64,000 nt of DNA from Lentisphaeria bacterium. GTDB lineage: Bacteria; Verrucomicrobiota; Lentisphaeria; Victivallales; Victivallaceae. A program made the translations under genes and the position numbers. Each line of letters opens with the position of its first letter. The first letter of the stretch is position 1. The stretch is taken from contig JABLYX010000007.1 of assembly GCA_018265615.1 (NCBI GenBank), positions 58,614-122,613 of the forward strand. Reading direction: 5' to 3'. The notes under the pieces are model-generated. The model saw only the letters and a list, made by a program, of their open reading frames with translations. It ran no database searches and had not been told where the DNA came from. Shown in pieces: positions 34,372-42,542 of this stretch.

Positions 34372-35531
34372 AAATCACGAAAGTGGAAGCCGTACTGGTC
34401 GGAGCGCCGACTCCGGGGTGCGGGCTTCTGTCGAACCGCAACTATTTCTACATTCTCCTGCACACCGACGAGGGGCTGACCGGGCTCGGCGAAGCGACGC
34501 TTGAAAGCCACGACGAATCGATCCTCGGGAGCCTGCGCGACCTTGAGGACCTGATCCTCGGGCAGGATCCCACGCAGGTCGGCCGGCTCATGCAGACGCT
34601 GATCCGCCAGCGCTTCTGGAAAGGCGGCGTCGTCAAGGCCTCCGCCATTTCCGGCGTCGAACTCGCCTGCTGGGACCTCATCGGCAAGGCCGCCGGGAAA
34701 CCGGTCTACGAGCTCCTCGGCGGCGCGGTGCGCGACAGGATCCGCGTCTATGCGAACGGCTGGACCGGCGGCGCGACCGATCCCGCCGTGATCCGCGACA
34801 AAGCCGCCGCCGCGCTCGCCTGCGGCTACTCCGCCTTCAAGTTCAGCCTCGCCGTGCCGACCTGGCCGGTATGCGACCTCGAAGCCGTACGGTGCATCCG
34901 CAAGGCCGCCGAAACGGTCCGCGAGGCGGTCGGCCCCGATGCGCCGCTGCTCTTCGACGGGCACGGCCGCTACGATGCGCGCCTCGCGATCCGCATCGGG
35001 CAATCGCTTGAGGAACTCAATCTGATGTTCTTCGAGGAGCCTGTCCAGCCCGAGGACGAGGAAGGCATGGCGCTCGTCGCCGAAAAGGTCAATATCCCGG
35101 TCGCGGCCGGCGAACGGCTGACCCGGCTTCAGGAGTTCAAACGGCTCTTCGAAAAGCGGGCGATCTGCATCGCGCAGCCGGACCTCGCGCACTGTCACGG
35201 CTTCAACGAGGGGCTGAAGGTCGCGCACCTCGCGGAGGCGTTCGACGGCTTCGTCGCACCGCACTGTCCGATGAGCCCGGTCATCACCGCGATCTCGCTG
35301 CACCTCGACGCGGTCGCCCCGAACTTCCTCATTCAGGAGCGGCTCTTCCTCAACGACTGGCGCAACGAGGTCATCACCGAACCGCTCGTGGTCAAAGAGG
35401 GCTATCTCGAACTGCCGGAAAAGCCCGGCTGGGGAATCGAACTCGACATGGAAATGGTGAAGAAACATCCGCGCATCACCGCCGGAACCCCGCGGCTCTT
35501 CCGCCCGGACGGCGCAGTCTGCGACTGGTAA
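34368..35531 (+). CDS. Enolase-superfamily dehydratase, D-galactonate dehydratase-like
   Basis: 387 residues from ATG 34368, overlapping the previous stop as ATGA. N-terminal capping domain, then the barrel with metal and catalytic residues laid out as in DgoD: LLFDGHGRYD (Asp and His), MFFEEPVQPED (Glu), VAAGERLTR (Glu), IAQPDLAHCHGFNEGLKVAHLAEAF, APHCPMSPV (His) and LIQER (Glu). Would dehydrate a sugar acid to a 2-keto-3-deoxy acid in the cytoplasm. Coupling to an agarase-like gene fits galactonate or anhydrogalactonate metabolism. Other acid-sugar dehydratases of the family cannot be excluded. Confidence 0.85.
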   Translation: MKITKVEAVLVGAPTPGCGLLSNRNYFYILLHTDEGLTGLGEATLESHDESILGSLRDLEDLILGQDPTQVGRLMQTLIRQRFWKGGVVKASAISGVELACWDLIGKAAGKPVYELLGGAVRDRIRVYANGWTGGATDPAVIRDKAAAALACGYSAFKFSLAVPTWPVCDLEAVRCIRKAAETVREAVGPDAPLLFDGHGRYDARLAIRIGQSLEELNLMFFEEPVQPEDEEGMALVAEKVNIPVAAGERLTRLQEFKRLFEKRAICIAQPDLAHCHGFNEGLKVAHLAEAFDGFVAPHCPMSPVITAISLHLDAVAPNFLIQERLFLNDWRNEVITEPLVVKEGYLELPEKPGWGIELDMEMVKKHPRITAGTPRLFRPDGAVCDW

Positions 35532-35542
35532 GGAAAGGAAGT

Positions 35543-36277
35543 ATGCAAATGTCTGCATTCAAAGGAAAAACCGTTCTCGTCACCGGTGGGTCGCGCGGGC
35601 TCGGAGCCGCGATCTGCCGCCGGTTCGCCGCCGAAGGCTGCCGCGTCATCGTCAACTATGCGCACGGCCGCGAAGCCGCCGAAGCCGTCGCAGCGGAAAT
35701 CGGCGGAAGCGCCTGCTGCTGCGACATCTCCGACGAAACGGCCGTCAAAAAAATGTTCGAAGCGGCCGGCGGCGTCGACATCCTCGTCAACAACGCCCGC
35801 GTCGACCCCTACCGCCGCAAGCCCTCCGATTCCGACGGCGGCTGGTGGGACCAGGTCATGGCCGTGAACCTGAAAGGCGCCTATCTCTGCGGCAAATTCG
35901 CCCTGGAGCAGATGAAAGCCAACGGCTGGGGACGCATGGTGCACATCTCCAGCATCTGGGCCTATCAGCCCCCCAGTGAGCGCATGCTCTCCTACGCCGC
36001 GGCAAAGTCCGCGATGCATGCGCTCTCGCGCGGCTTCGCGGCCCTCGGGGCCGCGCACGGCGTCACCTCGAACGTCCTCGCCCCGGGGCTCATCCTCACC
36101 GACCTCTGCACCGAACGCCTCACCCCGGAGATGATGCAGAATGAACTCAACACCATCCCCATGCGGCGCGGCGCCCCCCCGGAAGAGGTGGCCGAATCCG
36201 TCCTCCACATCGCCGGTTCGGGTTTCCTCACCGGAGAAATCATCAATCTCAACGGCGGCGCTTTCATGCGCCCCTGA
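35543..36277 (+). CDS. Short-chain dehydrogenase/reductase (SDR)
   Basis: 244 residues; AAGGAAAG before the start, ATG 35549 is an alternative two codons later. Classical SDR: TGGSRGLGAAI nucleotide-binding glycine motif (residues 15-25), NNAR (NNAG variant), catalytic serine in MVHISSIWAY and SYAAAKSA (YxxxK), then PGLILTDL and a C-terminal FLTGEIINLNGG. FabG-like; with the galactonate-dehydratase-like gene 12 nt upstream, oxidation or reduction of a sugar intermediate is the likely job. Last gene of the galactan-type module. Confidence 0.9.
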   Translation: MQMSAFKGKTVLVTGGSRGLGAAICRRFAAEGCRVIVNYAHGREAAEAVAAEIGGSACCCDISDETAVKKMFEAAGGVDILVNNARVDPYRRKPSDSDGGWWDQVMAVNLKGAYLCGKFALEQMKANGWGRMVHISSIWAYQPPSERMLSYAAAKSAMHALSRGFAALGAAHGVTSNVLAPGLILTDLCTERLTPEMMQNELNTIPMRRGAPPEEVAESVLHIAGSGFLTGEIINLNGGAFMRP

Positions 36278-36336
36278 GCATACAGGGAACGGCGGCTTTT
36301 GAGGATTGCTTTATTTGCGCTCCGCGCCGCTCAGGA

Positions 36337-36401
36337 CTTATCCCTGAATAAGGAATTCAATGCGGGAAGGCACAATGTTCTTATTCAGGGACAAGCTCTT
36401 A
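36337..36401. repeat. Dispersed repeat copy B with inverted partner, possible bidirectional terminator
   Basis: CTTATCCCTGAATAAG at 36337-36352 and its near-complement CTTATTCAGGGACAAG at 36380-36395 can form a stem with 15 of 16 positions matching around a 27-nt loop. 36380-36401 is 21/22 identical to 12179-12200. It lies between convergent genes, and its end supplies the TAA stop of the thioesterase gene (36399-36401). Confidence 0.7.
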
Positions 36402-37127
36402 TGGGAGGAGCGCCGCTTTTGCGGTGAAGCTTGTCGCGCCGGAGCTGCCCGTGCCTTCGACAAACAGGGCGTCCTCCGAGCACTCCCCGCCGATCGCGAG
36501 CGTATCCGGCTCCCTGACCGCCGCGAGGAAATGCAGCTCAACCGAGCGGAAATGCGGGGAGTTCCCGCGCTTCATGGCGGCGAAATCCTGCACCATCCCC
36601 GCATATTCGGCATTGTTCAGGTGCCCGTTCACATCCTCCATTGAGTAGCGGATCGGCACGCGGAGCTCCGGAACAAGGCCGCGCGGCGGAAGCTTCTCCT
36701 CCAGATCGAAGTAATCAGGGAGCGCCGAATTGTCCGGCAGTTCGACCGGCAGGCTCTCGAGCTTCAGCGGGCGCATCCGGGGGAGCCCGAGCAGCAGCCA
36801 GCGGCTCGAACCGCGCCCGATCTCCTCCCCGCCGCCCCCCGTAACCCGGAACTGGCGGGAAGCGTGGAGGCGGCGGAATCCGTTCGGATAGGTTTCGACC
36901 GTGACGTGTTCCCCGATCCGCGGCGAACGGTCCATCTCGAGCTTCAGGCGTGACAGCACCCAGATCATACCGTTCTTCTGCAACATGTCGAGCCCGACGC
37001 CGAGCAGTGCGGCATGGTTCGCCGCCGCCTCCTGCAGAAAATCAAACCAGCCGGCCAGCCGGAGCTCGCCGTTGCGGTCGGCCTCGCGGTGGCGGACAAT
37101 GTAGTGTTCCCGGTAAGTTGCGTACAT
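36399..37127 (-). CDS. Acyl-ACP thioesterase
   Basis: 242 residues from the ATG at 37127, preceded by GAGGGGAG; the longer frame upstream is not supported. Two hot-dog domains: YREHYIVRHREADRNGELRLAGWFDFLQEAAANHAALLGVG at the N-terminus and VPIRYSMEDVNGHLNNAEYAGMVQDF in the second half, where the D-x-N-x-H pattern is the catalytic motif of the FatA/FatB-type family. The WVLSRLKLEMDRSPRIGEHVTVETYP stretch is also characteristic. Releases free fatty acids from acyl-ACP in the cytoplasm. Its stop codon lies inside the dispersed repeat. Confidence 0.9.
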   Translation of the reverse strand: MYATYREHYIVRHREADRNGELRLAGWFDFLQEAAANHAALLGVGLDMLQKNGMIWVLSRLKLEMDRSPRIGEHVTVETYPNGFRRLHASRQFRVTGGGGEEIGRGSSRWLLLGLPRMRPLKLESLPVELPDNSALPDYFDLEEKLPPRGLVPELRVPIRYSMEDVNGHLNNAEYAGMVQDFAAMKRGNSPHFRSVELHFLAAVREPDTLAIGGECSEDALFVEGTGSSGATSFTAKAALLP

Positions 37128-37350
37128 ATCACTCCCCTCCCCCGTTAATGTAGCCGCATTTCCCGCAATTGCAAGAAAATTCATTTGCGGTACGGCGTCT
37201 CTCCGAAATCGCGCCGGAAAATCCGGAATTCCAGGTACCCGCACTCCCATACGGGGGAAAACCGGCCGCGTTCCGGGTCATGGAAATACCGTATCGGCAA
37301 CAGTCATTCAAACCCGCACCGCCGTTTTCAGGGCATTTCCGCGGGAAAAT

Positions 37351-37379
37351 TTGCTCCGCCCGCTTTCCCGTGATATATT
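37351..37379 (+). promoter_or_regulatory. Sigma-70-like promoter of the trans-aconitate methyltransferase-like gene
   Basis: TTGCTC, 17-nt spacer, TATATT, 32 nt before the start codon. Confidence 0.6.
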
Positions 37380-37411
37380 ATCCTTTCAACAGCGAAAAAC
37401 CGGAGGTCGGC

Positions 37412-38197
37412 ATGGCGGAGTGGGATTCGAAGCAGTACCTGAAGTTTGAAAAAGAGCGGACGCGGGCCGCAGTCGACCTCGCAAACCGGATCGAGCTGGA
37501 AAACCCGCGGCGGATCCTCGACCTCGGCTGCGGGCCGGGCAACAGCACGCAGGTGCTCGCGGAGCGCTTCCCGGCGGCGCACATCCTCGGTGTGGACAGC
37601 TCCGAAAACATGCTCGAAACCGCGCGGCGCGACTATCCGGCCATGGAGTTCCGGCTGTTCGACGCGACCGGAGAGTTCGCCGCGCTCGGCGGCGGCTTCG
37701 ACGCGGTCTACTCGAACGCCTGCATCCAGTGGGTCCCGGACCACCCCCGGCTGCTCCGGGAGATGATGAGCATCCTCGTGCCCGGCGGCGTCATGGCCGT
37801 CCAGATCCCGAACAACTTCGACGCGCCGGTCCACCGGATCATCCGCGAAGTCGCGGCAGAGCCGCAGTGGAAGCCGCTCTTCCCCGAGCCGCGCATCTTT
37901 TATTCGCTGCCGCCGGACGAATATTTCGACCTGCTTTCGGAGCTCTCCGACGACTTCCACCTGTGGCAGACCACCTACTTCCAGCGCATGCCGTCACACC
38001 GTTCGCTGCTCGAATGGTACCGCGGAACCGGGCTGCGCCCGTACCTCGCGGCGCTCTCCGGCGAAACGAAGGAGGCGTTCGAAGCCGAAATCCTGCGCCG
38101 GATCGTCGAACGCTACCCGGTGCGCCGGAACGGTGAAATCATCTTCCACTTCCCGCGCCTTTTCTTCACGGCGCGGAAAGGGGGCGGAACATGCTGA
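37412..38197 (+). CDS. Trans-aconitate 2-methyltransferase-like SAM methyltransferase
   Basis: 261 residues from ATG 37412, preceded by CGGAGG. The start MAEWDSKQYLKFEKERTRAAVDLANRI is the typical Tam N-terminus. SAM-binding motif ILDLGCGPGNSTQVLAERFP, acidic VDSSENML, then YSNACIQWVPDHPRLL and PNNFDAPVHRIIRE follow as in Tam. Tam methylates trans-aconitate, a by-product that inhibits aconitase. The frame upstream extends 81 codons without coding character. Overlaps the next gene by 7 nt. Confidence 0.88.
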   Translation: MAEWDSKQYLKFEKERTRAAVDLANRIELENPRRILDLGCGPGNSTQVLAERFPAAHILGVDSSENMLETARRDYPAMEFRLFDATGEFAALGGGFDAVYSNACIQWVPDHPRLLREMMSILVPGGVMAVQIPNNFDAPVHRIIREVAAEPQWKPLFPEPRIFYSLPPDEYFDLLSELSDDFHLWQTTYFQRMPSHRSLLEWYRGTGLRPYLAALSGETKEAFEAEILRRIVERYPVRRNGEIIFHFPRLFFTARKGGGTC

Positions 38198-38835
38198 AGG
38201 CCGTCCTGTTCGACTTCGACGGCACGCTCGGCGACACGCTGCCGCTCTGCATCGCGGGCTTCCGCCGCGCAATCGAGCCGCTGGCCGGGCGGAGCATCTC
38301 CGACGCGGAGATCATCGCGACCTTCGGCCCGAGCGAGGAGGGAACCATCCGCGCGCTCGCGCCGCATGCATATGAGCGGGGCGTGGCCGACTACCTGAAG
38401 TTCTACCGCGAACTCCACGATATGTGTCCCGCGCCGTTCCCCGGCGTGCCGGAGCTGCTGGCGTTCCTCCGGGCGCGCGGCGTCATCGCCGCCCTCGTAA
38501 CCGGCAAGGGCAAACGCAGTTGCGACATCTCGCTCGAACATTACGGGATCGCCTCCCTCCTCGATGCCGTCGAAACCGGCTCCCCCGAGGGCCCGTGCAA
38601 GCCGGAGAGGATCAAAGCCGTCCTCCGGCGCTTCAGCCTGAAGCCGGAGGAAGCGCTCTATGTCGGGGACACTCCAGGTGATGTCGAGGCCGCGCACAGT
38701 GCCGGCGTACCCGCCGCCGCGGCCGCATGGGCCGGTACCGCCGACCCCGACGCCCTCCGCGCCGCCCGCCCTGAGCACCTGTTCTTCTCCATCCCGGAAT
38801 TCCGCCTTTTCCTGGCCGATACGCTGCTGAAGTGA
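38191..38835 (+). CDS. HAD-superfamily phosphatase, phosphoglycolate phosphatase-like
   Basis: 214 residues. Motif I VLFDFDGTLGDT (both catalytic Asp), motif II LVTGKGK, a lysine in CKPERI as motif III, and motif IV YVGDTPGDVEAA. The cap inserted after motif I is alpha-helical (C1), as in Gph/PGMB-type enzymes. Substrate unknown; likely a small phosphate ester. Starts inside the previous gene, so co-translated. Confidence 0.88.
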   Translation: MLKAVLFDFDGTLGDTLPLCIAGFRRAIEPLAGRSISDAEIIATFGPSEEGTIRALAPHAYERGVADYLKFYRELHDMCPAPFPGVPELLAFLRARGVIAALVTGKGKRSCDISLEHYGIASLLDAVETGSPEGPCKPERIKAVLRRFSLKPEEALYVGDTPGDVEAAHSAGVPAAAAAWAGTADPDALRAARPEHLFFSIPEFRLFLADTLLK

Positions 38836-38839
38836 GGAA

Positions 38840-38854
38840 GGCGCTTTGTGCGCC
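38840..38854. terminator. Small stem-loop between convergent HAD and nagA genes
   Basis: GGCGC pairs with GCGCC around TTTGT in the 22 nt between the two stops. No T-run; weak candidate. Confidence 0.35.
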
Positions 38855-38857
38855 CCG

Positions 38858-39772
38858 TCACGCGGCCCCCAGCAATGCGAGCGCGTTTTCCCGGCCGGCC
38901 CGGCACAGCTCCCCGTCGCTGAAAATCCCGAGCGATTCGAGATGGCGCATGCAGTCGGCGAGCATGACGGCGGAACCGACCAGAAATCCGGTCGCGGGGT
39001 TGTACAGCCTGCCGTCCGGCTCGAGGACCGCGTCGTTGCCGAGCACACGGCACGGCCCCGGCGCGAATCCCGCGGCGGGAGACGCGTCGCTCGTCACGAT
39101 GATCTTCTCCGCCCCCCTGGCCTTGCAGATGACCCGGATCACCTCCGGCGGCAGATGATGGCCGTCGGTAATGATCATCGCCGCGAGCCGCTCCTCCGCG
39201 AGCCCAGCCCAGACCGGATTCGCGTGGCGCGGCAGCATCGCGGGAATGCCGTTCCCGAGGTGCGTCAGCGCCTGCGCCCCGGCGTCGGCTGCCGCCGCGA
39301 CCTGTGCGGCACCGGCCATATGGTGGCCGACCGAAACCGCAACGCCGCGCGCCCGCAGGCAGCCGATCGCCCCGGCCGCGCCCGGAGCGTCCGCCCCGAG
39401 CGTGACGAGCTTCACGAACCCCGGCGCGCAGTCGAGCAGCCGTTCGACCGCTTCGGGGCGCGGCGGCAGCATCCATGCCGGATTGTGCGCGCCAGCCGCT
39501 CCCGGAACGGGTGAAATAAACGGCCCTTCGAGGTGGACGCCCGGAATCGACGGCGCCAGCCCGTGCCGTTCAACCGCATTGCGGATCAACGCGAGATTGC
39601 GGCGGTAAACCGCGAATTCGCTCGTAATCAGCGTCGGCAGAAAGAGCTCCGTACCGGATTTGAACACATACTCCGCCGCACGGAGAAAAGCGTCCTCCGT
39701 CAGTGCGGGATCCGAAAAATCAACTCCGGCGCAGCCGTTCACCTGGAGGTCCACCCACCCCGGATTACGCAT
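38858..39772 (-). CDS. nagA: N-acetylglucosamine-6-phosphate deacetylase, short form
   Basis: 304 residues, against about 380 for typical NagA: it starts directly at the first barrel strand (NPGWVDLQVNGCAGVDF, normally preceded by a beta-sandwich half). The active-site residues are retained: metal Glu in GVHLEGPFI, His in SVGHHMAG, His in THLGNGIP, and catalytic Asp in VTSDASPAAG. Removes acetate from GlcNAc-6-P in the cytoplasm. Overlaps nagB upstream by 8 nt. The missing N-terminal half of the beta-sandwich is the odd point. Confidence 0.88.
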   Translation of the reverse strand: MRNPGWVDLQVNGCAGVDFSDPALTEDAFLRAAEYVFKSGTELFLPTLITSEFAVYRRNLALIRNAVERHGLAPSIPGVHLEGPFISPVPGAAGAHNPAWMLPPRPEAVERLLDCAPGFVKLVTLGADAPGAAGAIGCLRARGVAVSVGHHMAGAAQVAAAADAGAQALTHLGNGIPAMLPRHANPVWAGLAEERLAAMIITDGHHLPPEVIRVICKARGAEKIIVTSDASPAAGFAPGPCRVLGNDAVLEPDGRLYNPATGFLVGSAVMLADCMRHLESLGIFSDGELCRAGRENALALLGAA

Positions 39773-40517
39773 GCTTCCGCTCCAGCAGCGATGCGGAGCC
39801 GCTGTCGAGAAAGGTCGTCACGTCCGCGTGGGTGCGCAGAATCGAAGCGGGGCAGAGATTCGAAACCTCGCCTTCCAGCGCTCCGCGGACCGCTTCCGCC
39901 TTGCGCCGGTCCGGCACGGTGTTGATGATCGAACGGCTCTTCAGGATCTGCCGGACTCCCATCGAAATCGCGCGTTCCGGAACATCCGCAAGCGTCGGGA
40001 ACCACCCCTCCCCGAGCTGCTGGCGGCGGCACTTCTCATCGAGCCGGATCACAAGATACGGTTGTTCCGTTTCAAAATCGGCGGGGGGGTCGTTGAAGGC
40101 GATGTGGCCGTTCTCGCCGACGCCGATGAAAGCGACGTCGACCGGATGCGCGGCGATGATCCCGCCGAGGCGCATACATTCGCCCTCCGGATCCGCCGCG
40201 CTGCCGTTTACCGGGTAAAATGCCGCAGGCGGCACCGGCAGCTTCGAAACGAAACGCTCCCACAGATACCTGCGGAATCCCGCCGGATGGCCGGCCGGGA
40301 GCCCGATGTACTCGTCAAGGTGGAAAATCGAAACCGTGCTCCAGTCGATGCCGGGTTCCTCCAACAGGCACGAGAGCATTTCGAACTGGCTCGCGCCTGT
40401 CGCGAGAATCACGTTCGCAGCACCTTTCCGGGCGATTGCCGCGCGGAGCTTCTCCGCTCCGGCAGAGGCGGCCGCCGCGCCGAGCGACAGCTTGTCGTCA
40501 AAAATCCTGACGTTCAT
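39765..40517 (-). CDS. nagB: Glucosamine-6-phosphate deaminase
   Basis: 250 residues. NagB motifs: ILATGASQFEMLSCL near the N-terminus, FHLDEYIGLPAGHPAGFRRYL, and GVGENGHIAFNDPPADFETEQ (the loop with the catalytic Asp/His pair). A terminal ALEGEVSNLCPASILRTHADVTTFLD is also typical. Converts glucosamine-6-P to fructose-6-P plus ammonia, completing amino-sugar use with nagA. Slightly shorter than E. coli NagB and lacking its long C-terminal tail. Operon: two dehydrogenases, nagB, nagA. Confidence 0.94.
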   Translation of the reverse strand: MNVRIFDDKLSLGAAAASAGAEKLRAAIARKGAANVILATGASQFEMLSCLLEEPGIDWSTVSIFHLDEYIGLPAGHPAGFRRYLWERFVSKLPVPPAAFYPVNGSAADPEGECMRLGGIIAAHPVDVAFIGVGENGHIAFNDPPADFETEQPYLVIRLDEKCRRQQLGEGWFPTLADVPERAISMGVRQILKSRSIINTVPDRRKAEAVRGALEGEVSNLCPASILRTHADVTTFLDSGSASLLERKHA

Positions 40518-40536
40518 TTCATTGGTTCCCTGTCTG

Positions 40537-41439
40537 TTACAGATTTTTCAGCGCGACCGGCTTCCCGCCGGCGGCCCGGCTGCGGCTGGCCGCCTCCAGA
40601 AAGGCGATGATTTCAAGGCTCTCCGCCGGGTCGATCGGGGAAATGCCGCTGCGGAAGAATTCGAGGATCGCCGACGCCATCGGGTACAGATATGGAATAT
40701 CCGGATTCTGCACCGATACGACATGCCCCGTCCCGGTCACCAGCCGCACGCCGAAATCACGGCTCCCGGCGTGATTGCCGGTGATCTGGCCGACGCGCCC
40801 GTCTTCCCAGAGCCCGACGGCGAGCTCCATCCCGCCGTGCGAAATGGTCCGCACCTCCATGCAGCCGCGCCCGAGATAGCGGTAAAGGAGCTCCGCCGTG
40901 TGGATTCCGTACCAGAAATAGTCGCGGTAGTCGGGCAGAAACTCGAGCGGCCCGAAGCCTTCGGCCGCCGCCACCGCGGTTCCGGGCGGCAGTACGTCGC
41001 CCACGCCGGCCGCGTAGCGCATGCTCGACGCAGTCATGATCGGAATTCGCTTCTCCTGCGCAAGCTCGAAGATCCGTTTCGCATCGGCATAACAGCACGC
41101 GAGCGGCTTGTCGATGTAAACCGGCCTGCCGAACTCCGCGAGGATGCGGAACTGTTCAAAATGCTGCGCCCCGTCCACACTCTCAAGCAGGAACGCATCC
41201 ATCCCCCCGAGCGCGCCGATGGAGTCGACAAGCCCGACACCGTACTTCTCACTGAGCTCCGCCGTGAACCGCCCGATCCGGTTCCGGCTCAGGGAGAAGG
41301 TTGCGCTCCCGCCCGGAAACGCTTTCACGATCCGCGCCCCCGCGATGTGGAACGCATTCTCCGGATCATTGAAGCACCCCGCCAGGCCGGTCACATGCGA
41401 TGTGTCCAGCCCGACCATTCCGATCTGCAGCTCTTTCAT
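40537..41439 (-). CDS. Gfo/Idh/MocA-family oxidoreductase
   Basis: 300 residues. N-terminal Rossmann part with atypical nucleotide motif (QIGMVGLDTSHVTGLAGCFNDP) in place of GxGxxG, then PVYIDKPLACCYADAKRIFELA, which carries the EKP-like lysine-proline (here DKP). The C-terminal half is the mixed alpha/beta domain (DYFWYGIHTAELLYRYLG). This subgroup, beginning GLDTSH, is common near sugar genes in Planctomycetes and Lentisphaerota; substrate unknown. Starts 4 nt inside the end of the next dehydrogenase, so coupled. Confidence 0.85.
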   Translation of the reverse strand: MKELQIGMVGLDTSHVTGLAGCFNDPENAFHIAGARIVKAFPGGSATFSLSRNRIGRFTAELSEKYGVGLVDSIGALGGMDAFLLESVDGAQHFEQFRILAEFGRPVYIDKPLACCYADAKRIFELAQEKRIPIMTASSMRYAAGVGDVLPPGTAVAAAEGFGPLEFLPDYRDYFWYGIHTAELLYRYLGRGCMEVRTISHGGMELAVGLWEDGRVGQITGNHAGSRDFGVRLVTGTGHVVSVQNPDIPYLYPMASAILEFFRSGISPIDPAESLEIIAFLEAASRSRAAGGKPVALKNL

Positions 41440-42521
41440 TGCTCCCCCCCCGTATTCCGGCGCGGCAGCGGATTCTGCCGGTGCGCCTCTTCCATGATCT
41501 GAATCTGCCGCCGGACCTGTTCGAGCGTGATTTCACGTTCCGCGCCGCTGCGCAGGACATCGTGAAGGTTGGAGTAAACCCCGCCGCTCATGATCCGGAA
41601 AAATTCCGCGCCCGACGGCGTTTCGGCGAGTTTCCAGCACTCTTCCTGCCATTCGAGCTTCTCGGAGCAATACTGCCGGTCGAGGCTCCACGGACGCCAC
41701 AGCCCGTGCTTCGGAGCACGCGCCGGGTCAAAATATTTCCACCTCAGCCCTTCGGGCCCGCCGCTGAGGCCGCCGCAGGTTCCCTGGATATTGTACTGCT
41801 CTCCCTGCGGGTACGCCAGAAAACTGCTGATCTGGATTTCAATCGTCGGGCTCCCCTCGCCGTACAGCGTCAGCGCACAGAAATTCTCCGCGTCGCCGCC
41901 GAAATCGAAGTGGTGCGAGGCCATGCGGCAGAACACCCGCGGCTCCGCGTCGCCGAAGAGCACGACCGCCTGATCGACCGGATGCGGGCCGGTGTTCCAC
42001 AGATTTCCGCCGCATTCACATTGCAGCGTCTGCCAGTCCCAGCGGCGCGCGAAGCTGCTCCAGTTGCTGCGGATGCAGACGATTTCACCGAGCGCGCCGG
42101 AGGCGATCACCTCGCGGATCTTCCGGAAATGCGGATAATAACGGGAGTTCTGGAACGGGAAGAATTCCCGTCCGGCCGCCTTCGCCGCCGCAACGATCCG
42201 CCCGAACTCCGCCGCCGCCGTCGCGGACGGCTTCTCGGAAAGCACATGGAAGCCCGCCGCCAGCCCCGCAAGCGACGCCTCGACATGCAGCCGGCTCGGC
42301 GTCGCGTTCACAAAGAGGTCGAAGCCGCCCGCCTCAAGCATCTCGGCATAATTGCCGTAGACCCGGCAGCCGAACCGTTCCACGGCGTCCCGCCGCCGCT
42401 CCGGCAGCAGATCGGCGGCGGCGACCACCCGGAAGCGCGGATCATCCTTCAGATACTCGGAATGGATCGCAAAACCGCTGCGGCCGAGCCCGCCGATTCC
42501 GACACGAATGGGTTCATTCAT
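41436..42521 (-). CDS. Gfo/Idh/MocA-family NAD(P)-dependent dehydrogenase
   Basis: 361 residues. Rossmann nucleotide motif VGIGGLGRSGFAIH, VVAAADLLPERRRDA, FVNATPSRLHVEASLAGLAAGFHVLSEKPSA (catalytic EKP), and a C-terminal GFO-type domain with GGNLWNTGPHPVDQAVVLFG, where the His is expected in the active site. Oxidises or epimerises a sugar or inositol-like substrate. First of four coupled genes with the second dehydrogenase, nagB and nagA, so amino-sugar catabolism is a plausible context. Confidence 0.9.
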   Translation of the reverse strand: MNEPIRVGIGGLGRSGFAIHSEYLKDDPRFRVVAAADLLPERRRDAVERFGCRVYGNYAEMLEAGGFDLFVNATPSRLHVEASLAGLAAGFHVLSEKPSATAAAEFGRIVAAAKAAGREFFPFQNSRYYPHFRKIREVIASGALGEIVCIRSNWSSFARRWDWQTLQCECGGNLWNTGPHPVDQAVVLFGDAEPRVFCRMASHHFDFGGDAENFCALTLYGEGSPTIEIQISSFLAYPQGEQYNIQGTCGGLSGGPEGLRWKYFDPARAPKHGLWRPWSLDRQYCSEKLEWQEECWKLAETPSGAEFFRIMSGGVYSNLHDVLRSGAEREITLEQVRRQIQIMEEAHRQNPLPRRNTGGEQ

Positions 42522-42542
42522 CTCCTGGCATCTCCTGTTGGT

